A DNA stretch of 64,000 nt from Rhinopithecus roxellana (lineage: Eukaryota > Chordata > Mammalia > Primates > Cercopithecidae): the NCBI RefSeq assembly GCF_007565055.1, contig NC_044564.1, positions 77,644,563-77,708,562 on the forward strand, given 5' to 3'. The notes beneath the pieces were generated by a model, which was given only the letters and a program-made list of their open reading frames with translations, ran no database searches and was not told where the DNA came from. How positions within the stretch are numbered: position 1 is the stretch's first letter; each line of letters starts with the position of its first letter. The translations under genes and the position numbers were made by a program. Positions 1 through 12,129 of this stretch are shown piece by piece.

Positions 1-1346
1 GTTGTTTACTGACTTTTTAATAATCACCATTCTAACTGGGGTGAGATGATATCTCATTGTGGTTTTGATTTGCATTTCTCTAATGACCAGTGATGATGAG
101 CTTTTGTTCATATGTTTGTTGGCCACATAAATGTCTTTTTTTTTTTTTTTTTTTCGAAAAGTGTCAGTTCATATCCTTCTCCCACTTTTTAATTGGGTTT
201 TTTTCTTTTAAATCTTTTTAAGTTCCTTGTAGATTCTCGATATTAGCCCTTTTTCAAATGGTTAGATTGCAAAAATTTTCTCCCATTCTGTAGGTTGCCA
301 GTTCACTCTAGTGATAGTTTCTTTTGCTGTGTAGAAGCTCTTTAGTTTAATTAGATCCCATTTGTCAATTTTGGCTTTTGTTGAAATTGCTTTTGGTGTT
401 TTAGTAATGAAGTCTTTGCCCATGCCTATGTCCTGAATGGTATTGCCTAGGTTTTCTTCTAGGGTTTTTATGGTTTTAGGTCTTATATTGAAATCTGTGA
501 AATCTGTAATTCATCTTGAGTTGATTTTTTTTTTTTTTTTTTTTTTTTTTAAGACGGAGTCTCTCTCTGTCGCCCAGGCTGGAGTGCAGTGGTGCGATCT
601 CTGCTCACTGCAAGCTCCCCCTCCCAGGTTCATGCCATTCTCCTGCCTCAGCCTCCCAAGTAGCTGGAACTACAGGCACCCGCCACCATGCCCAACTAAG
701 TTTTTGTATTTTAGTAGAGACAGGGTTTCACCATGTTAGCCAGGATGGTCTTGATCTCCTGACCTCGTGATCTGCCTGCCTCGGCTTCCCAAAGTGCTGG
801 GATTACAGGCATGAGCCACTGCACCCGATCCTTGAGTTGATTTTTGTATAAGGTGTAAGGAAGGGTCCCAGTTTCAGTTTTCTGCATATGGCTAGCCAGC
901 TTTCCTAACACCATTTATTAAATAGGGTATCCTTTCCCCATTGCTTGTTTTTGTCAAGTTTGTCAAAGATCAGATGGTTGTAGATGTGTGGTGCTATTTC
1001 TGAGGCCTCTGCTCTGTTTCATTGGTCTATATATCTGTTTGGTACCAGTACCATGCTGTTTTGGTTACTGTAGCCTTGTAGTTCAGTTTGAAGTCAGGTA
1101 GTGTGATGCCTCCAGCTTTGTTCTTTTTTTCTTAAGATTGTCTTGGCTATATGGGCTCTTTTTTGGTACCATATGGAATTTAAAGTAGTTTTTTCTAATT
1201 CTGTGAAGAAAGTCAATGGCAGCTTGATGGGACTAGCATTGAACCTATAAATTACTTTGGGCTGTATGGCCATTTTCATGATACTGATTTTTCCTATCCA
1301 TGAGCACAAAATGTTTTTCCATTTGTTTGTGTCCTCTCTTATTTCA
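1..1346 (-). mobile_element. L1 fragment, antisense, 5'-truncated (ORF2 3' half)
   Basis: The sequence reads as the complement of L1 ORF2 and lines up with the full-length L1 at about 57.89-58.90 kb in this window, from the reverse-transcriptase/C-terminal side. The 3' end lies off the left edge. The match stops near 1346, which is the 5' truncation point typical of target-primed insertion. A minus-strand open stretch at 1094-1309 translates to the block around 'SWIGKISIMKMAIQPKVIYR', homologous to 'SWIGRINIVKMAILPKVIYR' of the intact copy. The element is interrupted by an Alu at 530-830, so it predates that Alu. Non-functional. Confidence 0.93.
530..830 (-). mobile_element. Alu, antisense, inside L1
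   Basis: Poly(T) at 530-550 is followed by the reverse complement of a full Alu dimer, ending at the complement of the Alu 5' end near 830. A 15-bp direct repeat (CTTGAGTTGATTTTT) at 515-529 and 831-845 is the target-site duplication and restores the interrupted L1 reading when one copy is removed. AluS/Y-like by sequence. Confidence 0.96.
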
Positions 1347-1515
1347 GTTAAAGGCTATTCTTTGAGATGATAATATCCAGGTCCTTTATCCTCTGTCCTC
1401 CTGGGTTGGAGATACTCTTGCTATTAGAACAATGTAATTGTGAAGGGCACTTCATGCTCCTGTATTGGATAGGGAGGCTTTTCCTCTATATTGCTACCTT
1501 CCATCCAAGATGAAT

Positions 1516-1815
1516 TGTCCAATAGAAATGTAAGCCACAATGCAAGTTATTTAAGCAATTTTTTCCAATAGATTTTTTAAAAAAAATAAATACAAAACAG
1601 CTAACATTAAACTAAATACTGCATTTTATTTAAGCCAACGTAACTAAAACACTGTTTCAGTATGTAATCAATACAGAAATACTAATTAGATATTTTACTT
1701 TGTGTTCTGGCAAAGCCTTTAAAATAGATGTGTATTACACAGCACATTTCAATTCTGACTATTGCATTTCTAGTACTCAATAGCCATGTAAGGCTAGTAG
1801 CTATCATATTGGACA
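1516..1815. mobile_element. Non-autonomous hAT-like DNA transposon with TIRs
   Basis: About 300 bp bounded by inverted ends TGTCCAATA (1516-1524) and TATTGGACA (1807-1815). The interior ('...AGCACATTTCAATTCTGACTA...' and '...TCAATAGCCATGTAAGGCTAGTAGC...', each read in pieces) resembles the mammalian MER-class elements that end in TGTCCAATA. It has no ORF. The exact family name is not certain from sight. Confidence 0.65.
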
Positions 1816-2179
1816 GTGAAGACCTGGATCCATCCCACTCTCCATTTGGAATATAGGGAGCTTATGAGTATCCTAATACTTTGGGGGAATGAAAGATGGC
1901 ATTCCTGCTGAACATTAAGTGAGAGATGTACTAACAATGTCCATGATAACATCATCAGTTTTCAAGGTGGCTATATAATAACGTCAAAAATCAGATATAC
2001 CTTCCCTTTTAAACATCCTCTCTCTTCCAAAACAAAACAAGAAAACAAAAACCAAACCTAGACTTGGTACTACATAAGGATTCACACACAGCTCCAGGAA
2101 TAAGTGTTGAGGAAAACCTTACATTCATTCTAATTACGTTTCCACACTTTGGCAAACTGAGAAGGGAAAATATATGTGT

Positions 2180-2646
2180 CCTCTCCATGACCTATCTTTC
2201 GTATTTACACTCCTATGTAGTCCCCTCTCACATTGTATCAGGATTGGTCTGTGTGAACAGAAGAAAGCATAAGTAATAGTCATTTCTAAGGTCAGATTAT
2301 AAAAGAAAGCTCCTTGCTGTCTCTCCAACAGCTCATTCTAGGGGAAGCCAGCTGCCATATTGAGAAAACAGTCCTATGGAAAGGGCCATGGAACAAAGAA
2401 CTGACTTCTGCCAACAACCTCATGAGTGAAACTAGAAGTGGTTCTTCTAGTCCTGGTCAAGTCTTATAGCCTGTGGCTCCAACTGATAGTGACTGCAACT
2501 TCATAAGAGACACTGAACCAGACCACCCAATAAGACACCCCAGATTCCAGACTCTCAGAAGTTGTGTGAAATAATCACCCCCAGTTGTGTTAAGCTGCTG
2601 AGTTTTGGGATAGTGTGTTAGATAGCAATAAATTGCTAATACAACA
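2180..2646 (+). mobile_element. MLT1-type MaLR (ERVL) solo LTR, partial
   Basis: The 3' half is characteristic of MLT1 LTRs: 'gagacactgaaccagaccac', a hydropathic-free noncoding tract, then 'gttaagctgctgagttttgg' and the terminal 'aatacaaca'. The 5' part from about 2180 ('gtcccctctcacattg', 'atcaggattgg') also fits MLT1C-like LTRs. No internal ERV sequence adjoins it. The 5' boundary is approximate. Confidence 0.75.
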
Positions 2647-2649
2647 TCC

Positions 2650-3789
2650 AAGAAATAAATTACTCTGATAAATAAACATGGAGAGTAGATCTCTGTTTAT
2701 AGACTGAGGTTTGTTAGAGTCCGATTGAAAGGAATAAAGGTGAACCTGAGGTTGGAGGATGAGGCCAGACTGTGACAGGAACAGAGAACAATGTGAAAAA
2801 CATTCTAGAAAGAAAAATTATATTCCAGAATTTCTTTAAGCAGAACAAAAATACCAAAAACAAACAAACAAACACTTGTTTTCATTGTTCCCTAGCCTCT
2901 TGTAAAAACATAGAGTCAGGATTGATTTATTGAAAGGAAGTTTTAGGTCTAGAAATCATCCCAGTGTTATCCAGATCATCAACAATTAAGAGAATAAAAG
3001 GAAAATGGAGAAAAAAGTTCTTCCTCATAAGGCTCAGGACGTATTCTGAGATTATATAGCAGAGTCAACTGAAAGTGGCATTGTAACCCCTGCCTAGAGC
3101 TTCACCTTGTATTAAAGGAGGCTCTGGTTTTCCCTGGGGCCTATATTCCAGAAATGTTAACTGCATTTCTAAAGAATGTTAACTACATTTCTTAGGAAGC
3201 CATGCCATTGGACTTAGTGTACAGAATGCTTCATGTGAGCTTCATTAATCTTATTAAATAACATGTTTTTGCCATTCATTGATTAGACATACAAATCATT
3301 CATCCCCAGAAGGAACTGCAAAGGAATCTAAAGTCACTCAAAACCCAGGCTTGTGCTGTCTGTGGTTGTCAAGGTAACAAATGTCTGACAATTCCAAGCT
3401 ACCAGACCTCGGCAGACTATTTTGAAGCCACCATAGGTATTAGCCAGCCTTCCACCTTCCACTTCACATAACAGTTTCCAGAGGCATTCTCAGGAGAACT
3501 AATCAAGATATTAAGTTTATCCATAGACAACTAGAGTGCCAACACCCTGTAGCAAGTTAGAAGAAATGAATAGGATATTCTTTATGTTCAACCTTGGATG
3601 TTAAGTTCTTCAGCACTGAACCAGAGCCCCCTATGCTATCAGTGCTTATTACAGCAGCTGTATTCAGAGTAATAACTAAAAATAAGTGAACAAAATCTGG
3701 AGATGCTAATTTGACTTGCTCCGTTATACTGAGCACAGCCATGATTATAGATGGTATTATTTCTTAAATGCTTAAGATCGGGCCAGACA
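2650..3789. other. Unassigned sequence
   Basis: I see no gene or confident repeat here. It is ordinary AT-rich DNA with a short (CAAA)n tract near 2862-2874. Open frames are under 65 codons and look random. Confidence 0.5.
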
Positions 3790-4000
3790 TAGTTAAATAT
3801 TACCTCCTGTTTTAAATATTACCCTATGCAAAATGGGGTATTCTCATGCTGGTTTCAAAGATGAGAAAATTGAGGCTCGCTCAGTGTGTGGTTAAATTCT
3901 TACCAAAAACACACAGCTACCCAGTGACAGAGCCTTGATGTGAACTGAACACTGACTTCAATGGGAGTTCTCATATTCACTGTGCTTTTTCTCACTACCA
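3790..4000 (-). mobile_element. MIR SINE, antisense, degraded
   Basis: The core 'gatgagaaaattgaggctc', followed by 'acacacagctacccagtgac' and 'agagccttgatgtgaactg', matches the antisense MIR core order (GAGGAAACTGAGG ... ACACAGCTAGTAAGTG ... GGATTCGAACCC). It is diverged, with diffuse borders. Confidence 0.7.
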
Positions 4001-4126
4001 CTTTGCTTCTTCCTGAAATTGAATCTATCTCTTCCTATTTCCTTTTAAGACCCAATTGATTTCTAAACATTTTCTCCCTATGTCTGCAAAGAGGCTATTA
4101 AAGACATTTAAGAATTAGTGTGGCAT

Positions 4127-4322
4127 GGGTGAAACTCTGTCTCTACTAAAAATACAAAAAATTAGCCAGGCGTGGTGGCGGGCACCTGTAATCCCAGCTA
4201 CTCGGCAGGCTGAGGCAGGAGAATGGTGTGAACCCAGAAGGCGGAGCTTACGGTGAGCCGAGATCATGCCACTGGACTCCAGCCTGGGAGACAGAGCGAG
4301 ACTCCGTTTCGAAATAAATGAA

Positions 4323-4357
<35 letters not shown>

Positions 4358-4360
4358 ATA
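4127..4360 (+). mobile_element. 5'-truncated Alu with (AAAT)n tail
   Basis: The sequence starts inside the left monomer ('gggtgaaactctgtctctac') and runs through the right monomer to about 4310, then a tetranucleotide (AATA)n tail. A 15-bp target-site duplication with one mismatch (GAATTAGTGTGGCAT at 4112-4126, GAATTCGTGTGGCAT at 4361-4375) shows that it inserted already truncated. Confidence 0.95.
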
Positions 4361-4375
4361 GAATTCGTGTGGCAT

Positions 4376-4879
4376 AAGCATTGAAAAATCAGCATAGATC
4401 CCTTATATCTTAGTACGGGAAAAGGTGCCAGAAGACACTGAAATGCCACAGGCTGACATTCAGTCTCAGAACTGAAAGGTCCTGAGGGAACCATGGAGAG
4501 GAAAGCAGGATTCTCAAGGGCTCAGGACAGTCTTTTTCTATTTTAATAGGGGGTGTGGTCTTATCAGTGCAGGATGGCTGAATGTAAGCACTGACTGCCT
4601 GAACAAATGAATAATAGCAAGACAGAATTCTGACCTTATGAACAACCATTTTGCTTCAGAATTCCTGTCAGAAAAAAAAATGTGGAAAAATTTGTGCATT
4701 GTGTGGGAATATATATTTAGCTTCTCACACAGAAACTGGTCATATTAGTACTAAGAATATAACACAGCTGAAAAGACAGCTAGTTGTTTTAGCTACATAA
4801 CCTCAGATTCCTCAAAGATGAAAAATTCTGTATTGGATACTAGAAACTTATAAATAAGTTGCCTTCATTGTTAGTTTTT
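4376..4879. other. Unassigned sequence
   Basis: Nothing recognisable: no repeat, RNA gene or convincing ORF. It contains a short A-run near 4671. Confidence 0.5.
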
Positions 4880-4891
4880 TATGTTGCATGT

Positions 4892-5199
4892 ATTCTTATT
4901 TTTATTTATTTATTTTTGAGACAGGGTCTCACTCTGTCACCCAGGCTGGAGTGCAGTGGTGCAATCACGGCTCACTGCAGCCTCGACCTACTGGCTCAAG
5001 TGATCCTTCTGCCTCAGCCTCCTGATTAGCTGAGACTACAGGCATATGCCACCACACCAGGAGAATTTTTGGATTTTTCGTAGAGATGGGGTTTCACCAT
5101 GTTGCCCAGGCTGTTTTCGAACTCCTGGGCTTAAGGGATCCTTCTGCCTTGACCTCCCAAAGTGCTGGGATTACGGGTGGGAGCCACCCCACCCTGCCC
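4892..5199 (-). mobile_element. AluJ, antisense
   Basis: Reverse-complement Alu dimer. 'gcaatcacggctcactgcag' and 'ctcgacctactggctcaag' are AluJ-type states, and it is noticeably diverged. The target-site duplication is TATGTTGCATGT at 4880-4891 and 5200-5211. Confidence 0.95.
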
Positions 5200-5211
5200 T
5201 ATGTTGCATGT

Positions 5212-6710
5212 GTTTTTAAAGATAATGTCACATGTATTTCTAAAGATAATATTCACTGAAGAATTTTTTAAAAATAAATAGAATTTGGCCTTTTAAAATG
5301 AGTTTCACATTTTGAGAATAAATATATACTACTTTGCTGGTTCAACAAAAGTCAGGTCACATTGTCATGATCTTTTTTGATAAGCAAGTAGTACAATAAT
5401 GCTGCATTTGAGATAGTTGAAAATTACATGGGAAGAGGAAAAAGAAGGAGAGAATATTCCAAAGGTCTGCAGTGATATGCACTGAGAAAAGTTTTTGAAA
5501 CTAAAGTATACTCTCAGGCAAATGAACACCATTTCTTGGGAGAGTCCATTAGTGGGGCAGAAAGTATGAGAATCTGTGTCAGTGTATTACATGAAATAAT
5601 GCAAAGAGAAAGTCCTACATCATTAATAATATCCTAAAAAACCTTTGTTAGATCTAACTTACTATTAAAAATATCTTTAAAAACATTTTATGTCTGATTA
5701 TATAGCTGTGAAAGGATAAACAAGCTGTAAACAGGTGAAATTAACTTAGAAATACCTTTAAATAAAACAATAAAAACCATACTCGCCCTTTAGGGATTAA
5801 TGTGCAATTGAATACATTTTAGTGTCCAACATGAAGCATTTTTCTTGCAGGACTTTGCTGGTTGCTAGGCATTTCAGGCTGAGCAAGGGAGTAAAAGTAA
5901 GCTTTATTTCTTCTGGGCCCAGTGCTCTCCATTTAATAGAAAAACACCCATTGACAAACAATACTTAACACTATCTTAGGCATTTTGCTAACTTATTTCT
6001 AAATTTTTGGTTAAGCCATTATTAATTTTAACATTTGAACTATTTTCATACAACAAACCTTCTATCATCTTGTCACTGCTGCTGCTCCTGCCATTGTACC
6101 CAAAGAGCCTTGGATAGCCATGATTGTAATGGAAAATTGCCTTGGACACTGTGGCTGCTAGCTATTATTGTCTCTTTTCATTTTATTTTCCATGGAACTT
6201 TGTGGTCCTCTCACAAAAATACAATTTGTACATGCTTGACCTTTGATCTCAGCCACACACTTGCTTCAGTCAAAGGCATGTGGGCACAGGGACAGTGTGC
6301 CAGTTCCTCCAAGTTTAGCTCTTGAGAGGCCTCACCTGCCTCCAATCTGCTTCTCGTGCTCCTGTCACTGCCATGAAAACAACTTCCTCTGCCTTCATCA
6401 TGGCCCCCAGACTGAGCACACATGGAGAAGAGCTGCCTTAGCAAGCCCAGTCAGCCCCACAGCCATAGTCTAGCTGCCCAGGCAAATCCAGCCTACATGA
6501 GCAGACCCAGCACACTTACAAGTGAGAGAAATGAATTCTTGTTGTTAAATGACTCTAACATTTTGCTTGCTTGTTACATAAAATTTCTGGCGATAGTTGA
6601 CAGATACAATAGAGGCAGCTTTTTGGAAGGAATTAATTAGAAGTGGTATGGTAGTGATCCAAATGACCTTATTTTCTCCTGATATAATATTGCCAGCTTT
6701 GCTCTCTGTT
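5212..6710. other. Unassigned sequence
   Basis: AT-rich, without recognisable genes. Overlapping open frames at 6035-6640 (up to 96 codons) have no domain, no consistent codon pattern and overlap each other on both strands, so they are treated as chance. A weak L2/MIR-like flavour around 5850-6000 was not strong enough to call. Confidence 0.5.
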
Positions 6711-6728
6711 CAAATTATGTAAACTTTA

Positions 6729-6982
6729 TTTTATTTATTTATTTTTGAGACAGAGTGTCACTCTGTCGCCTAGGCTGGAGTGCAGTGATGCCATCGTGAC
6801 TCACTGCAATCTCCACCTCCTGGGTTCAAGCAATTCTCCTGCTTCAACCTCCTGAGTAGCTAGGATTACAGGCACCCAACACCATGTCCAGCTAATTTTT
6901 GTGTTTTTAGTAGAGACAAGAGTTTCACGATGTTGGCTAGGCTAGTCTCGAACTCCTGACCTCAGGTGATCCACCCACCTTG
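6729..6982 (-). mobile_element. 5'-truncated Alu, antisense
   Basis: Antisense Alu beginning with a (TTTA)n tail, diverging only modestly, and lacking about the first 50 bases of the Alu 5' end. An 18-bp target-site duplication with one mismatch (CAAATTATGTAAACTTTA at 6711-6728, CAAATTATGGAAACTTTA at 6983-7000) shows that the truncation occurred at insertion. Confidence 0.95.
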
Positions 6983-7000
6983 CAAATTATGGAAACTTTA

Positions 7001-8227
7001 AGCTCCTTAAATGACAGTAATAGAAAGGTAACTTAATTCAATCTACAAAAGAAAATAAAAATAATTTTAAAACTATAGATTTAATGTTGTTAACCAAATA
7101 TGTAATAGCTAATTTAACCGATCTTTATTATCGTTTCAGTTTTTTGGGTAATAGAAATACTATCACACTATTTTAAAGAGAAATGTCTAGATTTAAACAG
7201 AAAAGACCACTGGAATTCAGTAATTATAGAGGGCTTCAAAACTTATATATTGATATTCTTCAATTTGATTCTATCAAAATACTTATGCATTTTTTTGAGA
7301 GAGTCCATCTGGGGGATAAAAAGTAAGTATAAGTTTCCCTCTCTAAATATTAAATGTGTCCAGTTTGCTACAACAATGAAATGATACACCTTATTAACTC
7401 ACAAGCCTTATTTGTGAAAATCATGGAAATCTGCTTTGGGTCTAAGTATTTTAAATGGTCCTTCTTTCACATTATATTTTGGGTTACACAAACTGTAGCT
7501 TTATATATTACATGCAGATGTAGACATGACTCTCTTTTCTCAGCACAAGCCTGGAAATAATGCAAATTACCAAAAAAAAAAAAAAAAAAAATGCTTTGTG
7601 TCTCAGTTTAAGTTTCTAAAGAAGAAAAACAGCAGAGCTCTCAAATCTCTTCACTGTAGAAAAAGGTTAATGCAGTTCCAGACAGAGGTCAATGCATTGA
7701 TCAATGTAGCTTCAAACAAGGAGGCAGGTCTTTTCATACTGTTTATAATATGTCTCAAAATTATCAAAATGTTGTCCATTTTACCATGGTTTTTAAATTC
7801 ATTAAGCAAAAATTTCTATTGAAAAATCTTCTGCAGAACAGTAATTGTTGCTAAATAATTCCATGTGTAGCTACATGAGATATATTTATTTTAATGGTAT
7901 CTAAGAACTTTTGTTTTATAAATGCCATATAAAATACATTAATTTTATGGTTATGATATAAAAATGAAGGACTGTGAACACAATCAGTTGGAACTGAAAC
8001 TTAATAGAAATCTAAGGATTTATGGGAAGTTAAGACATTTTTCTTCTCCATCTCCCACCTTCTGTCTTTTAGTGACTGTAAGAATGCCACCATTCTGCTT
8101 TTTTGCAACTCAGCAAACAAAGGAACCAAACTCTTATCATGAGTTCACATTATTGAAATATCTCTGGATCAGTACCAATGTCTTTCTTTAAAAAACATGT
8201 TTCTACCCATCTCTTACTATCTCTGTT
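7001..8227. other. Unassigned AT-rich sequence
   Basis: No gene or assignable repeat. It includes an A-run at about 7572-7591. Open frames at 7354-7822 and 7964-8191 show no recognisable domain and are taken as random. Confidence 0.5.
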
Positions 8228-8620
8228 TTCACTAATCACTTTTTCATTAATTTTTCATTCAACAGCTATTTATTAAACACATGTTCTTTGCTAGGCACTG
8301 CCTATAAAGCAGTTTACAAAGAAAGACATGGGCTTAGCCCTCTTGGAGTTTATAGTATAATAGAGGAGATAGATGCTAAGTACATATATATGGAGCTAAA
8401 TAACTTCAAATAGCAATTAATGCAGTGAAGACAAAGAAATTGGGTGCTCTGAAAAAGAATTAAAAATCTAAACTTAAAATTTAGATTGTATGCTCAATCT
8501 ATAAAGAATTAACATTTAAGGTGAGATCTGAAGAATGCAAAAGAACTGGCCGCAGGGAGACATTTCCAGGCAGTGGAGAAGGTACATGCAAGAGTCCTGT
8601 AGCAAGAGACAGATCTGTGC
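8228..8620 (-). mobile_element. L2-type LINE 3' region, antisense
   Basis: 'attcaacagctatttattaaacac', then 'tttgctaggcactgcc', 'cttagccctcttggagtt' and, further on, 'gtgagatctgaagaatg' and 'ttccaggcagtgga' follow the order of the complement of an L2 3' end (ATTCAACAAATATTTATTGAG ... GCCAGGCACTG ... CCCTCATGGAGCTT). Old and diverged. Confidence 0.65.
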
Positions 8621-8639
8621 TATGTCTCTGAAATTCTGA

Positions 8640-9672
8640 ACAGAGTTCCTTCATACCCTCATTTGACTTTTAGGTCATGGTACTTTATATTTTTATTTTC
8701 TCTTAATGTATATGTTCTGTTTTCAAAGCTGCTTAAGGGCAAAGCAATTGTTTAGAGCTATGTTTATCATCCACCATGAAACTACTCTGCTTTCCAGCAT
8801 CACAAACTAAAATGCCTCCAGAGTTAACACTGGAGGAAAGTTGATGAAGAATAAGCATTTTATTCTTGATTGGGAGGAGGACATTTTTATTTTCTCACTG
8901 AATCAGTCAAGCTTCAGTCAGGAAAACAGAAGTCATTTTATGTATTCTGTGTATAATACAGCTGCTTTGAACTTCACATCCACTCAAGGTCTACCCAAAC
9001 ATCTATCTCACCTTCCTGGAGATGTTGCTCTTCCTTCTAAATCTGATTCTGATACCCCTCTTTAACAGACCAGAATCTGCATTTCACAGGAAAGTAGATT
9101 CTGGGAAATATAGTTCTCAACTTCTCTTCTTCAATGCACCTTTTCCACTTGGCATTTATATTTACCTTTGTAGCTGTTTGTAGGCTTCCGGATTGCAGTG
9201 ATGAAAACAATACTCTGATTCTATCCAGCATGGTGTGATTATGCTTTAATCAACCAAAAACATGCCTATCTTTTCTCCAAAATTAGAGATGAGATTCCAT
9301 GATGCCTGTTATGTATTCATATTTGGATAATGTTCTGTTTTTTAATCTCAGTCATAATTTCCCTTTGATATGCTGTAACTTAAAGATTAAATTTACAGTA
9401 TTTATTGCTGTTAACATCTTTAACACACCTTGTAATAGACAGTATGGGAAAGAGAAAGTGGGAAAATGGTTGATGTAAAAATATGCACATAATCAAATAA
9501 GCAAGAAAAATATCCTGTTATTTCCCACCACAATCCCTATTTTTCAAGTGGTAACATGTCATAATTTCTTCCTCTACTGCCCACTCCATGTTCCCTTTGC
9601 TCTGAGCTAGTACCTCAGTGTATTGGGGTTCTTTATATGGTGACCCAAATCATCATTCAAGAAAGATCTGAA
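8640..9672. other. Unassigned sequence
   Basis: Possible further L2 remnant at 8640-8770 ('gctgcttaagggcaaagcaattg'), otherwise nothing recognisable. There is no convincing ORF. Confidence 0.45.
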
Positions 9673-9675
9673 GTA

Positions 9676-10024
9676 CAGTCATGCACTGTATAATGATATT
9701 TCTGTCAATGACGGACCACATATGTGAGGGTTGTCCCATAAAATTGTAATACTGTATTTTAATGTACCTTTTCTATGATTAGATACATAAATACAAACCA
9801 TTGCTACTATTGCATTACAATTGCCTACAGTATTAAGTACAGTAGTGTGCTGTATAGGTTTGTAGCCCAAGAGCAACAGGCTATATACCATATAGCCTAG
9901 GTGTATAGTAGGCTATACCATCTAGGTTTGTGTAAGTACATTCTATGATGTTGACACAATGACAAAAACACCTAATAATGAATTTCTCAGAATGCATCCC
10001 TGTTGTTAAACAATACACGATTGT
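9676..10024 (-). mobile_element. Tigger/pogo-related MITE (MER2-like)
   Basis: About 349 bp. The left end reads CAGTCATGCACTGTATAATG after a TA. The interior complement contains 'ctacaaacctatacagca', 'aatactgtaggcaattgtaa' and 'acttacacaaacctagatgg', the order of the short TcMar-Tigger relative I know as MER2 (about 345 bp). The right end is the degraded inverted repeat. Non-coding and non-autonomous. The family class is secure and the exact name is from memory. Confidence 0.8.
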
Positions 10025-11284
10025 GTTAGTCTTCTTGCCTAAAGTGGGTTTTTGTATTTAATGTTCTGTTAAATGTTATTACTGGACATAACAATACCAT
10101 GAAGTGTCTTGAGGAAACCTCTGACCTCCAGACCATCTCCTCCATACCTCTGTTTTGTAGATAATTAGAATCATTTATTCAAGTCAGAATAGTAATCCAC
10201 TACTTTGCCTATTAGTTTGGTGGCAGAAAAAATTCAATGACCGGGTGGAATTCTTGGCTTCCAATTCAGTGAAACAATTGTTGTGTCTCCAGATGAAAGC
10301 ATCATTGTTATTAAGTCCTTTATACAGGCAGAAACTGAAGTTTTGGGGACAAGAAGTGAAAATATTGTGGCTGGGTTATTAGGGGAAATAAAGAGAGAAG
10401 CCACTTCCAGTTTTACACCTTTGTTCCAGATCCTCTGTATTCTGAAAGTGGGAAAATGTCACCATCTAAACATTAGAAGTTGAGAAAGTATGCCTCATCT
10501 TGTAGCAGAACGTTTCATCTCATGTGGTTACTCAAGTATTGCCATAACTAAACCTTCAATACACTGTCTTGCCTGCTTTCACTAGGCCACTGCTTTAGAT
10601 GTGATAAAGTCAGTGAATGAATTCCAGGAGTGTAAGTGCATTATCTTATTTCCTTTATTGTTAAATGAGTACATTGTTCAAAAGCAGTGTTTTGTGGAAT
10701 ACCTTGATTGTAACAAAGCATTCAGTAAATGCTGGTAGTGGCATTTGAGACAGAGAAGGCAAATCTACATACAGAATAAGAATCCATTCCAGTAAGGACA
10801 AATTGCTGCTATGTCCATGATTGAAGAGGTCCAATGCAATTGACTTGTTTTCATGTGGTCGGTCCTTAACCGCCATGGGGATTAATTCTATATCAGGAGT
10901 CTAGCCTCGGTTTCTGCTATTGGCAGGTGGGCAATGCAACTGTAGTGGTAGCTAGAAAATTCGTGTCAAGGTAAGTTTGTTATGAAAAAAAATCTCCATC
11001 CCTGCTACCACAGTCACTTTGTTCATGAATGCATTAAACATACACAAGGTGGACATTTTTTTCCACACTGACAGAGGATGTCTTGTGGAAAAAATTCACA
11101 TAGGATACAGGTATCTTTATTCTCACTTCCTCTGACAGGTACATTGACTTCTTTCTTCACTAGTATTCAAATTATGTTTCTTTAAAATGCATACTATTGC
11201 CCATAAATAAAAAAAAAAAAATGAAGTTTATTTTTGTGACTTTAGGTTGGTCTTTCTTCTTCCTTATTGTTTTTAAAAATCAAT
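10025..11284. other. Unassigned sequence
   Basis: No gene. A possible MIR remnant near 10640-10760 ('taacaaagcattcagtaaatg') and an A-run at about 11210-11221. Short open frames look random. Confidence 0.45.
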
Positions 11285-11765
11285 TTTCTTTCCCAGCTTT
11301 ATTAAGGTACATTTAATAAATAAAAATTGCATACATTTATAGTGCATAGTGTGATGTTTTGATATAAGTATACATTGTGAAATGAAATAATGATAAAGAA
11401 AAAAGTAATGTATCTATCATCTAATACTTATAATTTTGTTGTAGTGAGAACATTTAAGGTCTACTCTCTTGATAATTTCAAGAATGTAGAAACTATAGTC
11501 ATCATGTGTACAATAGCTCTCCAGAACTTACTGCTTTTAATTGAAACTTTTTATCTTTTGGCCAACATCTCCCCAATACCCTTGTAACCACCATTAGACT
11601 CTTGGTTTATATAAGGTCAATTTTTTAAAATTCCATGTATAAGTGAGATCATGTGGTATTGATCTTTCTGTGCATATCTTAGCATAATGTCCTCCAGGTT
11701 TATTCACGTTGTCCTAGATGACAGGATTTCCATCTTTTTTTAAGGCTTAATGGTATCCTATTGTG
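11285..11765 (-). mobile_element. Ancient L1 (L1M-like), 3' part, antisense; outer layer of nest
   Basis: The complement of an old L1 3'UTR and ORF2 end: 'agctttattaaggtacattt', 'catgtataagtgagatcatg', 'gcataatgtcctccaggttt', ending at 'taatggtatcctattgtg'. The next expected L1 sequence ('...accacattttctttatcc') resumes at about 18637, so this is one half of an element split by the insertion at 11769-18615. Confidence 0.88.
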
Positions 11766-12129
11766 TTTTTTTACTTTTTAATTTTTGTGGGTACATGGTA
11801 TATATATTTATGGGGCACATGAGATATTTTGGTATAGACATTCAATGCATAATAATCACATCATAGAAATTGGGTATTCATCCCCTCAAGCATTTATTTT
11901 TTGTGTTACAAGCAACCCAATTATGCTTTTTTTAGCATTTTAAAATGTACAATTAAATTATTAATGATTACAGTCTCCCTATTGTACTGTCAAATACTAG
12001 GTGCTATTCATTTTTTAATACCAAATAACCATCCCCACCTCCCCTCCTCAACCCTTCTACTACCCTTCCCAGCTCTGTTAGCTATCCTTCCATTCCCTGT
12101 CTCCATGAGTTCAATTATTTTGCTCTTCA

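Noticed and set aside
437..739. 100-codon plus-strand frame with a poly-Phe run
   Set aside because: It is the antisense Alu with its poly(T). Such 'VAQAGVQWCDLCSLQAPPP'-type peptides are standard Alu translations, not a gene.
4115..4649. Overlapping minus-strand frames with 'FIYLFIYLFIY' repeats
   Set aside because: Translation of the (AAAT)n Alu tail and flanking Alu. No coding evidence.
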